From Prevotellaceae bacterium (GTDB taxonomy: Bacteria > Bacteroidota > Bacteroidia > Bacteroidales > Paludibacteraceae), in NCBI GenBank assembly GCA_020636675.1, contig JACJXK010000006.1, positions 1-64,000 of the forward strand: DNA of 64,000 nt. The letters run 5' to 3'. The position numbers and the translations under genes are program-made. Within the stretch, counting starts at the first letter, position 1; each line of letters starts with the position of its first letter. The notes under the pieces were generated by a model that saw only the letters and a program-made list of their open reading frames with translations, made no database searches and had not been told where the DNA came from. Below are positions 57,701-64,000 of this stretch, in pieces.

Positions 57701-57983
57701 GAACAACACCCTCATTTATTTCTATAGCATAGGTCAATGTACTGCCCGTCAACCATCCAGTAGGATTCAATACTGTACCATTATTACAAAACACTACCGT
57801 ATACGGAGTCTTGGAGAAATCAACATCTTCTGTTGCCAAGAGCTCCACGTATTCATAGGTCTGATCATAACCCTTCGGATCCGCAAGGAAAGAGCTAATC
57901 AGAACATGAGCATGTAATGAAAAGAATTGATACGGGACTACAAAAAGCAATACCAAAACGATATGGAAATTAAACACTGACAC
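51741..57983 (-). CDS. giant tandem-repeat surface protein with T9SS C-terminal domain
   Basis: 2080 residues. Signal peptide MSVFNFHIVLVLLFVVPYQF then a lamin-tail-like domain (about 25-190; DQTYEYVELLATEDVDFS). The central part is built of about 15 units of some 91 residues with the pattern CLPDT...RPQWPTS.DGTVVRLD...GDS..LSFVAEDTLG...SDTCSYWV. The middle ten units (about residues 723-1633) are nearly identical; two before and three after are diverged. The C-terminal 100 residues are a gliding-type sorting domain (LLTPNGDGVNDVFVINEVD, LVVFDRLGSLVFRSRSY). It is likely a T9SS-exported adhesin or filament-like surface protein; function not proved. Confidence 0.88.
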   Translation of the reverse strand: MSVFNFHIVLVLLFVVPYQFFSLHAHVLISSFLADPKGYDQTYEYVELLATEDVDFSKTPYTVVFCNNGTVLNPTGWLTGSTLTYAIEINEGVVRQGESFLIGGKDVRLNGSESADISSLRWIVQIDYDSESGAGGIGLKRLPKVGLIGNGGSSADGIAVFASAASAINDTTRPQDCLFYGDSVGVSSKFGYLLPDGSFLNDSSIIYSAAKSGVLYKVTGVYDFMEDHWMENRSLMQVDLLYSDQIYSEIVLSPSVYDVDVTQNSCETSVYWKGSSANNCAYMVFLSQTDSVYDVPEDGILYNANPIFGMGDFISGSGWYSVYYGGDKSCSLKLEDGEYCLMVYSVHEKKQISYAVVPFYEKMQTKRFSVLTEMPFIKDTLSVVVSGQISVLHPSDFTQETESWNLIGMERQVYECPDSDSIYANRIFLRDSCGKDTSAPVHVRFVRDVLPIVSQCPVDTFYRIKSPLDSISFGIPKIDNSFCSELSFLLNDSNGSVIDEVLLSPDDTSVYRTNLKPGVFHAEFRLTKKSGSTSLFDSCGFDFEIIPEIPHLLCIEDMILYDSQSVINPKWPTSLDGKVERIDVIGDSLRLNFGDSVKVAFVAKNIFGITSDTCSYFIKVADTISQMAESPELLCDIRDTVLFLPTLLADFNPRWPESSNGKVVRLDTNGELLSLAPGDSLQLSFVAEDTLGLGLRSDTCSYWVLAVDTTGSEDSDKKKQYTPSLECLPDTMVYVAGLFANHRPQWPTSTDGTVVRLDHQADVLSLAAGDSLQLSFVAEDTLGHGLRSDTCSYWVLAVDTTGSEDSDKKKQYTPSLECLPDTMVYVAGLFANHRPQWPTSTDGTVVRLDHQADVLSLAAGDSLQLSFVAEDTLGHGLRSDTCSYWVLAVDTTGSEDSDKKKQYTPSLECLPDTMVYVAGLFANHRPQWPTSTDGTVVRLDHQADVLSLAAGDSLQLSFVAEDTLGHGLRSDTCSYWVLAVDTTGSEDSDKKKQYTPSLECLPDTMVYVAGLFANHRPQWPTSTDGTVVRLDHQADVLSLAVGDSVLLSFVAEDTLGLGLRSDTCSYWVLGVDTTGPGNQDINEQYTPSLVCLPDTMVYVAGLFANHRPQWPTSTDGTVVRLDHQADVLSLAAGDSLQLSFVAEDTLGHGLRSDTCSYWVLAVDTTGSEDSDKKKQYTPSLECLPDTMVYVAGLFANHRPQWPTSTDGTVVRLDHQADVLSLAGGDSVLLSFVAVDTMGLGLRSDTCSYWVLAVDTTGPGNQDINEQYTPSLVCLPDTTVYVTGLFANHRPQWPTSPDGTVVRLDHQADVLSLAVGDSVLLSFVAEDTLGLGLRSDTCSYWVLAVDTTGPGNQDIKEQYTPSLVCLPDTTVYVTVLFANHRPQWPTSPDGTVVRMDHQADVLSLAVGDSVLLSFVAVDTMGLGLRSDTCSYWVLAVDTTGPGNPDIKEQYTPSLVCLPDTTVYVTGLFANHRPQWPTSPDGTVVRLDHQADVLSMAVGDSVLLSFVAVDTMGLGLRSDTCSYWVLAVDTTGPGNQDIKEQYTPSLVCLPDTTVYVTGLFANHRPQWPTSPDGTVVRLDHQADVLSMAVGDSVLLSFVAVDTMGLGLRSDTCSFWVLAVDTTGPGNQDVKEQYTPSLVCLPDTIIEMSSMYIEYDPIVPNSKNGKVKMLGSDGGLLTLVAGDSLLLRFVAEDTLGLGLYSDTCSYWIKTRPYKKPTLLCTNSDTVLYLSVLSVDFYPRWPESPDGKVERLDSNGEFLSLVNGDSVVVSFVAVDSFENRSDTCSYLVVAVDTSMQELGGKIPTISCLPDSLIVLDDCCSVVFSPVYPHAENGLPTLVEGCIGDSVLYLGDSIRLSFVAKNDFYVSDTCFYWVRVVDNISEPFFDFCPSDMTYVLNRGQKMVNCTIREPVIRNKSECDSIIVDCCIYDRVDSVKCYRMLDNEDILVALEEGDFRVEYTMSDDESRILDECSFLLYVEGFQEVDSLTLKELDKRPVCSLLTPNGDGVNDVFVINEVDSYPDNELVVFDRLGSLVFRSRSYKNDWNGMNGNKRSLNVKSALPVGTYFYLFLSQNEKIFSGYIELAY
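53081..55810 (-). repeat. ten tandem 273-bp repeats inside the giant surface-protein gene
   Basis: The marker GACTCGGGG/GACTTGGGG recurs at 53081, 53354, 53627, 53900, 54173, 54446, 54719, 54992, 55265 and 55538 (and 55811), exactly 273 bp apart. Two sequence classes occur. The linker reads GSEDSDKKKQYTP in one and GPGNQDIKEQYTP in the other. Units at the N-terminal side are almost base-identical. The array is visibly more GC-rich than the flanking parts of the same gene. Confidence 0.95.
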
Positions 57984-58240
57984 AAATAAAAACTATACTA
58001 AGAAAAACATAGAAAAAAGAAAAATCAAATTGACAAAAAAGAAATCCTTACCACAAATAGGAGTGGAAACACATAAACTCTTAGATTCATTCAGTTTTAG
58101 CATACAGGAACGACTATAAAAACTAAATCGACTTACAGAAATCAAGCATCTAAAGGCAAATCAAGCATCTACAACTCATTGGCAAACCATCAACCTCACT
58201 AGATATGTCATCAGACGTCAAACAAAATCTTAAACCTGAG

Positions 58241-58271
58241 CAAATGTACTCTTTTAAATTATTTGCGCAAA
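58241..58271 (-). promoter_or_regulatory. promoter of the giant surface-protein gene
   Basis: On the minus strand, TTTG (58271-58268), a 19-bp spacer and TACATTTG (58248-58241) match the consensus exactly. Transcription from here gives a leader of about 250 nt before the start codon at 57983. That leader contains an 18-bp-period direct repeat (ATCAAGCATCTA at 58141-58152 and 58159-58170 on the plus strand) but no ORF that I trust. Confidence 0.75.
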
Positions 58272-58406
58272 CAATTTTTAAATAAAATTTTATTAAAAAG
58301 TATATTATATTTCTTTCTCGTCTGCACATCAACATATTATAGATATTTAGTATCTTTACAAGACCATGTGACGTGAAAACTTTTTCATGATAAAACAGAA
58401 AAAGAA

Positions 58407-59186
58407 ATGAATATAAAACATACAACAAGAAACATAGCTTTTATTTTCTTCTTTTATATTGGCATGACAACAAACGCTCAAGAGGCCATAGATTCCACCT
58501 TCTCTACCAACGAGAAGGCAAAGTTAAGATACAACAAACCAAAATCAGACTCCATTTTAGATTTCGCATCGAAACACATCGGGAGACCATATCGAAGCGG
58601 AGGGAAAGGTCCTCACAGCTTTGACTGTTCTGGCTATACAGGATACATTTTCTCCTATTTTGGATATACTCTTAATGCTTCGTCATCCAGTCAGTATCAA
58701 CAAGGTGAAAAATTAAATTTTGACGAAATAAGGAGAGGCGACCTTGTCTTCTTCAAAGGCAGAAACTCTCGATCTTCTCGCATTGGACATGTAGGCATCG
58801 TCTGCGACATAGACACAGGAAATAAGTCCTTTAAGTTCATCCACGCAGCAGTAAACGGAGGTATAAAAATAGACATGTATCCTGACGGCTATTACTATAG
58901 TAAAAGATACGTAGGAGCCAAAAGAATTATAGAAAGTCCTCAAGAGATGGATTTAATAAATGATGACTTCAAAGAGATTGTGGCAGAGTCTATAAAAGAT
59001 GAAATAATAGAAGAAGGAAAAGAACATCTGATATATATTGTCAAAAAAGGAGATAATTTATTCCGAATATCTAAAAAATACAATTGTACCATCAACGAAA
59101 TAAAAGAATGGAACAATCTGAAGAACAATAAAATTTCCATAGGAAAGAAACTAACCATAAAAAAAGACATACGCAATAGTAAATAA
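58407..59186 (+). CDS. secreted NlpC/P60 peptidoglycan hydrolase with LysM domain
   Basis: 259 residues with a signal peptide ending TTNAQ. An NlpC/P60 domain (about 45-175) has catalytic Cys74 in SFDCSGYTGYIFSYFG, His in RIGHVGIVCDI and a third polar residue in FIHAAVNGGI. A C-terminal LysM (about 209-255, YIVKKGDNLFRISKKYN, ISIGKKLTIKK) binds glycan. It should cut peptide stems of peptidoglycan in the periplasm. The arrangement hydrolase-then-LysM is less usual than the reverse. An IS21 element is inserted 24 bp after its stop. Confidence 0.93.
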   Translation: MNIKHTTRNIAFIFFFYIGMTTNAQEAIDSTFSTNEKAKLRYNKPKSDSILDFASKHIGRPYRSGGKGPHSFDCSGYTGYIFSYFGYTLNASSSSQYQQGEKLNFDEIRRGDLVFFKGRNSRSSRIGHVGIVCDIDTGNKSFKFIHAAVNGGIKIDMYPDGYYYSKRYVGAKRIIESPQEMDLINDDFKEIVAESIKDEIIEEGKEHLIYIVKKGDNLFRISKKYNCTINEIKEWNNLKNNKISIGKKLTIKKDIRNSK

Positions 59187-59216
59187 ACGGCAAAAAACTT
59201 TCTTCCATACTACATA

Positions 59217-59526
59217 TTCCGGAGTAAACCCGTTCAGAAATCCGGAGGCGTAGCCAACGCCAAAGAGAGGTGAAACAGCCTGTTTTTTGTATCCGTTCGT
59301 CCATAAAGAAGTATAATAATGGACAAAATGACCAAATTATCCGGATTTTTCCGGAGCATGCCCGTTCAATGGCCGAAACAGGACACCGACCGCAATATTT
59401 TCCGGAGCATGCCCGTTCACTTCTTACGAAAAGTTGGGCCTGCCGCCACCTTTCCGGAGCAACCCCGTTCAGTCAGCCCATTGGGCAATAGGGTTCCGGC
59501 CACCTTTTTCCGGAGCATGCCCGTTC
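59217..59526 (+). repeat. IS21 left-end multiple terminal repeats
   Basis: Five copies of a 20-bp repeat TTCCGGAGCATGCCCGTTCA or near variants start at about 59217, 59349, 59400, 59452 and 59508. Two inverted copies lie at the right end (61960-61979 and 61983-62003). Such multiple repeats are binding sites for the IstA transposase in IS21 elements. In frame with istA they translate as repeated FRSMPVH. Confidence 0.85.
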
Positions 59527-59582
59527 ACTCCTCCAGGTCCTTCAGTTATTTTTGTGCTAGAATCAATAAATCTAGTACCGGA

Positions 59583-61169
59583 ATGGCAGGAACAATAAAA
59601 GACATGAGCCTAATAAAACAAGTTATCCAGTTGAAGCAACTTGGAGAATCCAATCGTGGCGTCAGCCGCAAGTTATCAATAAACAAGGGGACGGTCAACG
59701 ACTATGTCAATACGATCCAACGTAACGGATGGGATTATGGCGGGCTGTTGTCCAAGGATGACCCTGAACTAGAGCGTATGTTTCATGCCGGCTCTCCGGC
59801 GTACAGTGACCGGCGAATGCCCGACTTCCTTGCCCTACTGCCTTATTACAAGGAACAGCTAAGCAATCCGAAACTCCATGTGACACGTCAGTTGCTTTAT
59901 GAGGAATACAGGGCGGGGCATCCCAGTGGCTATGGCAAATCCCAATTCTATTTCCATCTCCAGCAAAATCTCGTGGCTCAAAAAGGCTGTACCGCGGTAC
60001 TCACAGAAACGTATAATCCCGGCGAGAAACTCATGGTGGACTTTGCCGGCGACAAGCTCGGATATATTGACACGGCGACTGGCGAAGTCATCAAGGCGGA
60101 AGTGTTTGTGGCCTGCATGCCGTATAGCGACTACACATATGTCATATGTGTCCCGTCTCAAAAGACGGAGGACTTTCTGTTCGCCGTCAGAATGAGTCTG
60201 GAGCATCTCGGTGGGGTGCCTCCGATTCTCACGCCAGACAACCTCAAGTCTGCCGTCATCAGCAACGACCGGCATGAGCCGAAGTTAAACAAGGCATTGG
60301 AGGATATGGGGAATCATTATCATTTTGTGGTATTGCCATGTGACCCAAAAAAGCCGACGCAGAAAGCTCTGGTGGAAGACAAGGTGCGGACAACCTACAA
60401 CCGCATATACGCCAAGCTTCGCGGACGTACTTTCCACTCGATAATGGAGCTCAACAAAGCCGTGTGGGAGCAGCTGTCGCTCTTCAACAAGACCCGCATG
60501 CAGAAGCGTCCGTACAGTCGAGAGGAACGTTTCCATGCCGCCGAGAAGGGCCGTCTGAAACCACTTCCACAGAATGTCCACGAGATGAAATTCTACGCCA
60601 CTTTACAAGTACAGGGCAATTGCTTTGTAGAACTCCGACAGGATAAGGTGACGCACTTTTACTCCGTACCATACATATATGTGGGCAAGAAGGCGCTTGT
60701 CATCTTTACGCGCTCCGTCGTGAATGTCTATGTCGACGGCATACAGGCCGCCTCGCACATGCGTAGTCATGAATACGGACACACATACCTCAAGGGACAT
60801 CTTGCGTCAAACTGCAGAGCCATCATGGAACGCTCCGCATCGTATTACATAACATGGGCTTCCCGCATATCTCCTGAATGCGGGGACTATATCTCGGAGG
60901 TGTTCAATCCGCAGCGGACTAATCAGCCCGAAGAGGTGTATTATAAATTATGCGCGTCGATCATGAGCCTGAGCCGCAGGTATGAGACGAAGATTATAAA
61001 CAAGACATGCAAACAATGCATCGACTTCAAAATCTTCTCCTACAGGAAGTTCGAGTCGGTACTGAAGCACAACACTCTCATCGCTTCAGAAGACGAACCT
61101 GCGACGTGTTTTGAAGCGCCCGTACCAACAGACCACGTCAACATGCGCGGCAGCAGCTACTTCCAATGA
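59583..61169 (+). CDS. istA: IS21 family transposase IstA
   Basis: 528 residues from ATG 59583 (MAGTIKDMSLIKQVIQLKQL). The frame is open further upstream but only through the terminal repeats, so this ATG is chosen. A helix-turn-helix (GESNRGVSRKLSINKGTVND) precedes an RNase H-fold DDE domain with KLMVDFAGDKLGYID, ILTPDNLKSAVISND and ALVEDKVRTTYNRIYAKL, followed by a C-terminal beta-barrel-like domain. It is followed 33 bp later by istB. Confidence 0.94.
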   Translation: MAGTIKDMSLIKQVIQLKQLGESNRGVSRKLSINKGTVNDYVNTIQRNGWDYGGLLSKDDPELERMFHAGSPAYSDRRMPDFLALLPYYKEQLSNPKLHVTRQLLYEEYRAGHPSGYGKSQFYFHLQQNLVAQKGCTAVLTETYNPGEKLMVDFAGDKLGYIDTATGEVIKAEVFVACMPYSDYTYVICVPSQKTEDFLFAVRMSLEHLGGVPPILTPDNLKSAVISNDRHEPKLNKALEDMGNHYHFVVLPCDPKKPTQKALVEDKVRTTYNRIYAKLRGRTFHSIMELNKAVWEQLSLFNKTRMQKRPYSREERFHAAEKGRLKPLPQNVHEMKFYATLQVQGNCFVELRQDKVTHFYSVPYIYVGKKALVIFTRSVVNVYVDGIQAASHMRSHEYGHTYLKGHLASNCRAIMERSASYYITWASRISPECGDYISEVFNPQRTNQPEEVYYKLCASIMSLSRRYETKIINKTCKQCIDFKIFSYRKFESVLKHNTLIASEDEPATCFEAPVPTDHVNMRGSSYFQ

Positions 61170-61202
61170 GTATATACCAACAATATAATATCCGTTCACA
61201 TT

Positions 61203-61928
61203 ATGACAACAAACGAAATCACAAGGGCTCTGCATGGGCTCAAACTGCCGGGAATGGCAAGTTGCTGGAACTCCCTGGAGGAGACACACCAGCTGGACAG
61301 ACTGACCTTGCGTGAAGGCATGCAGATGATGGTGCAGTACGAGCGAGACACACGCCGGAACAACCGCGTACAACGCCTCATCAAAAATGCCAGCTTCCGA
61401 CTTAAGGCGTCAATCGAAGAACTCGAGACCGACACAGCCAGAGGCATCGCAACGTCCAGCGTAAGCGATCTGTGCACGGGCAGTTACATCACCAACGGCA
61501 TGACCGTCATCATCACAGGGCCGGCCGGCACGGGTAAGTCATACTTCGCTTGTGCACTTGGCGACAGAGCCTGCAGGGAAGGAACAAAGGTGTTGTATTT
61601 TACAATGAACATGCTCATAGAAAATCTGAAGCTTGTGCACCTTGAAGGACGAGAAACGAACTTCTTCCGCAAAATCAGTTCTCATGACCTTCTCGTCATC
61701 GACGATTGGGGCATGGTTAAGCTTGAAGGGCAGACACAGCATGACTTCGAGCAAATCATCGACGACAGATATAACCGCAAAGCAACAATTCTTGCCAGTC
61801 AGTTGCCGATAGCAGATTGGTATAGTGTCTTCCAAAGTGAACTCATTGCGGAGGCCTGCCTAGATAGAATCGTTCACAAAGCGCTGAAATATCAGTTGAG
61901 CGGAGAGAGTTTAAGAAAGAAATATTAA
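61203..61928 (+). CDS. istB: IS21 helper ATPase IstB
   Basis: 241 residues, AAA+ ATPase that directs IstA to target DNA. Walker A is IITGPAGTGKSYFACALG, Walker B is DLLVIDDWGMVKL, and the C-terminal DRIVHKALKYQLSGESLRKK is typical. It is complete and the right length. Confidence 0.95.
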   Translation: MTTNEITRALHGLKLPGMASCWNSLEETHQLDRLTLREGMQMMVQYERDTRRNNRVQRLIKNASFRLKASIEELETDTARGIATSSVSDLCTGSYITNGMTVIITGPAGTGKSYFACALGDRACREGTKVLYFTMNMLIENLKLVHLEGRETNFFRKISSHDLLVIDDWGMVKLEGQTQHDFEQIIDDRYNRKATILASQLPIADWYSVFQSELIAEACLDRIVHKALKYQLSGESLRKKY

Positions 61929-62069
61929 ATTTGCCACAATACTGAAGATTACCAACGGAGTGAACGGATATCACCGGAATTGGTGAACGGGTATCGGCCG
62001 GAATATACATCCATACAATATAAACAACTATTATTGTCCGCTAAACTTTATCCGAGAGTCAAAAAATAA

Positions 62070-62098
62070 GGGCTGGTATCAAGAGTAGATATCAGCCC
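62070..62098 (+). terminator. hairpin at left end of the IS4-like element
   Basis: An 11-bp stem GGGCTGGTATC/GATATCAGCCC (62070-62080 with 62088-62098) lies upstream of the transposase start. It is followed by AAAATGTTACTTTT rather than a clean T-run. It could shield the transposase from outside transcription or translation. Confidence 0.45.
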
Positions 62099-62139
62099 AA
62101 AATGTTACTTTTATTTTTAACCACAAAAATGTCGGTAAC

Positions 62140-62872
62140 ATGGGTAAAAGTACTCATTTCTTCGAACAGCCGGTCTATGGTCAGTTAATAAAATGCCTTG
62201 ACAAGGAAAATATCATAGAAATCAGTCGAAAACATGGAGGAGAGAAGTATGTAAAGTCGTTTGACGGTTGGCACCATCTGTTAACCATGCTTTATGCCGT
62301 CATTAAACGTTTCGATTCATTGCGTGAGATAGAAGCTTCGATGCTTGCAGAGGTCAGGAAACTGGCACATATTGGTTTGACCCAAGTTCCACGTCGCAGT
62401 ACACTGTCTGATGCAAATGCCAGACGTACAGAGGCATTCTTTGAAGAGGTGTACCGCAATTTATATGAGGAGAATAAGTCCAGCCTTTCCTCGGACAGCC
62501 GAAGAGACGCCTCCGAGGACTGGATGAAAAGGCTAAGAATCATAGACTCCACCACTATTTCCCTGTTTTCCAATGCGACATTCAAAGGTGTAGGACGACA
62601 TCCAAAGACCGGCAAGAAGAAAGGCGGCATAAAGGCCCACTCAATAATACACGCCAATGAGGGAGTCCCGTGCGACGTGAAGTTCACCTCCGCAGCCACC
62701 AATGATTCCTTTTATTACACTGGATCGGTCTTGGAGTTTCTCCGGATTGGCGACAATGGTGAGAATTGTACTCATGTACTACATCAACCTAAATACTTTC
62801 TTTGAGAATCCTGAGGAAAACCTCAAAAACATGTTATTGGAGGCGGCAGAACCACCTCCGTCAGAGGTGTAA
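62140..62872 (+). pseudogene. IS4-family transposase, internally deleted and frameshifted
   Basis: The N-terminal part (MGKSTHFFEQPVYGQLIKCL to SAATNDSFYYT) is a DUF4372-type domain plus the first catalytic Asp region (RLRIIDSTTISLFS). At about 62720 the frame shifts by one, and the natural C-terminus continues in another frame as RSWSFSGLATMVRIVLMYYI and onward to PPPSEV with a TAA at 62870-62872. Roughly 150 residues between, with the second Asp and the Glu of the DDE triad, are missing. It cannot be an active transposase. Confidence 0.8.
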
Positions 62873-63387
62873 TATGGGGTCTGTGTTGAATCGTGTGGGT
62901 AACTTAATAAAAACAGTTGACTTTGGAACATTAAGAGAAGTGAAGAATATCTGCCTTGGGGTTGAGACTGCTTCCAAGTCATGTTTGACGGAAAAAATCA
63001 GACGGTAATAAAAACCTTCATTTCCAAATCGATCTCCAAAGATGTAGAGGGTTTGTCAACGATATTGGTCAAAAGCGCAAGGCCTATGACACGGAGAACA
63101 GAAAGCACACTAGTTCGGTATAATCACCAATTTCACGTACTTGGGGGTGGGTGAACAACGGGATTCTTGAGTGACTTAAATTCTAGATACAATTGGTAAA
63201 ACAGAGAGTCAGAGGATTTGCCGACATTGACAACTTTATGAATATGGTGTACTATATCAATGGAGGCGAGTCCTTCCTCTACCCACTCAAATCAACATAG
63301 ACCCGTAATATGAAAGGTTGGGGCTTGTCCAAAAGAAAATTGAAGTCCAACTATTGGACTTCAATGAGTTGGACTGAATCATTGTGT
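62873..63387 (+). other. degenerate coding fragments inside the IS remnant
   Basis: A 57-codon ORF (62981-63154) and, further on, a frame ending at 63300 with VRGFADIDNFMNMVYYINGG resemble pieces of another gene. The latter looks like the C-terminus of a transposase, tentatively ISL3-like. No intact gene is present. A perfect 10-bp hairpin TGAAGTCCAA/TTGGACTTCA lies at 63341-63363, with a T-rich flank on the minus strand. Confidence 0.35.
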
Positions 63388-63430
63388 TTTAGCGGACACT
63401 AATAATTGGATAACACCCATCCATGTATAT

Positions 63431-63463
63431 CAAAAAAGAGGATGTACACAAAGTACACCCTCT
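63431..63463 (-). terminator. rplQ terminator
   Basis: An 11-position stem with one mismatch (63437-63447 with 63453-63463) is followed on the minus strand by six T bases, 21 bp after the rplQ stop. It marks the end of the ribosomal protein/rpoA operon. Confidence 0.85.
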
Positions 63464-63484
63464 TCTCTATATCTGTAAAATCTA

Positions 63485-63967
63485 CTATTCAGCAGGTTTA
63501 ACCTCTTCAACAGAAGCTGAAGCCTCTTCCTCAACAACAGCAGTTTCCTTCTTCTTAGAAGAACGACGAACTTTAGTTGCTTTTTTAGCCTTCTGCTTCA
63601 TCATATTCTCATCATAATCAACAAGTTCAATAAAACAAGTTTCTGCAGCATCGCCTAAACGAAATCCTGTTTTTATGATACGGGTATATCCTCCAGGACG
63701 AGTTGCTATCTTTTGAGCTACCTCTCTAAATAATTCAGTTACAACTTCTTTATTTTGAAGATAACTGAAGACAACTCTACGAGAATTAGTAGAATCATCT
63801 TTTGATTTCGTCAACAAAGGCTCAACATACTTTCTCAAGGCCTTTGCCTTAGCAACCGTAGTATTAATCCTTTTATGTTTAATCAAAGAACAAGCCATAT
63901 TGGAAAGTAAAGCTTCTCTATGAGAATGCGTCCTTCCTAGGTGGTTGAATTTCTTATTATGTCTCAT
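63485..63967 (-). CDS. rplQ: 50S ribosomal protein L17
   Basis: 160 residues. It starts MRHNKKFNHLGRTHSHREAL, the L17 signature, and has SNMACSLIKHKRINTTVAKAK and GYTRIIKTGFRLGDAAETCF. An acidic and Ala/Glu-rich C-terminal extension (about 130-160) is common in Bacteroidota L17. It is normally the last gene after rpoA; rpoA would lie beyond the right edge of the window. Confidence 0.97.
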   Translation of the reverse strand: MRHNKKFNHLGRTHSHREALLSNMACSLIKHKRINTTVAKAKALRKYVEPLLTKSKDDSTNSRRVVFSYLQNKEVVTELFREVAQKIATRPGGYTRIIKTGFRLGDAAETCFIELVDYDENMMKQKAKKATKVRRSSKKKETAVVEEEASASVEEVKPAE

Positions 63968-64000
63968 TGTTATTACTCTTTATCTAATTTATATTTTGAG

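Larger units (their letters stand above)
59211..62009 (+). mobile_element. IS21-family insertion sequence
   Basis: A 2799-bp element with the two genes istA and istB. The ends are TACATATTCCGG and, inverted, TGTATATTCCGG, flanked by a 7-bp direct repeat TCCATAC (59204-59210 and 62010-62016). Several copies of a subterminal repeat lie inside both ends. Both genes appear intact, so the element may be active. Confidence 0.88.
62035..63398 (+). mobile_element. decayed IS4-like element or nested IS remnants
   Basis: Bounded by the inverted repeat TGTCCGCTAAA (62035-62045) and TTTAGCGGACA (63388-63398). The interior holds a transposase gene with a large internal deletion, fragments of a second coding region and a hairpin near each end. 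No clean target duplication is seen. It lies 25 bp beyond the IS21 element. Confidence 0.72.

Noticed and set aside
59319..59582. Upstream extension of istA by 88 codons
   Set aside because: It is made mostly of the transposase-binding terminal repeats; family members start near MAGTIKDMSLIKQ.

Overview
The window is chromosomal DNA of a member of the Bacteroidota, most likely order Bacteroidales. The evidence is: promoters of the form TTTG-N19-TAnnTTTG (five with the exact 19-bp spacer, four with a TTTG -33 box and one with GTTG); few Shine-Dalgarno sequences; two type IX secretion (T9SS) cargo genes with gliding-type C-terminal domains, each paired with a PorP/SprF gene; a hybrid two-component system; and a DAHP synthase-chorismate mutase fusion. 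The species cannot be named from the sequence alone.

Layout. 1-14.2 kb (minus strand): information-processing block rpsU, xerC-like, hpf, promoter, tRNA-Thr/Tyr/Gly/Thr, tuf, tRNA-Trp, secE, nusG, rplK, rplA, rplJ, rplL, attenuator-like hairpin, rpoB, rpoC (cut by the window edge). 14.3-18.3 kb (plus): aminopeptidase P, a thioredoxin-fold lipoprotein-like or periplasmic protein and a gamma-carbonic-anhydrase-like protein. 18.6-20.9 kb (plus): an aromatic amino acid operon (pheA, then aroF/chorismate mutase) behind two consecutive Phe/Tyr-rich leader peptides, each with its own antiterminator segment and intrinsic terminator. This tandem attenuator is the most striking regulatory feature of the window. 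21.1-25.9 kb: an accessory island with three small lipoprotein, membrane or secreted genes, an ISAs1 element that splits one of them, an IS1595 element inserted exactly at the start of another, and a short peptide-coding element that recurs upstream of two of the genes.

25.9-39.9 kb: housekeeping genes (LD-carboxypeptidase, butyrate kinase, tRNA-Met, orphan hybrid two-component regulator, frr, rsgA, histidine kinase, YceD-rpmF, M20 amidohydrolase, histidine phosphatase, secreted nuclease). 40-58 kb: two cell-surface modules, each a very large repeat protein with a T9SS sorting domain plus a PorP/SprF partner. They flank uvrA, a Sua5/TsaC-type gene and a polyprenyl-phosphate sugar transferase. 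The second large protein holds ten nearly identical 91-residue repeats. 58.4-63.4 kb: a secreted NlpC/P60-LysM hydrolase, a complete IS21 element and a decayed IS4-like element. 63.5-64 kb: rplQ.

How the parts relate: the ribosome/RNA polymerase block is a conserved growth operon with hairpins at nusG-rplK and rplL-rpoB where transcription could be partitioned. The pheA operon supplies chorismate-derived Phe and Tyr and appears to be controlled twice by translation of Phe/Tyr codons. The two PorP-linked giants should be exported by a T9SS encoded elsewhere. Insertion sequences gather beside the small accessory genes and beside rplQ.
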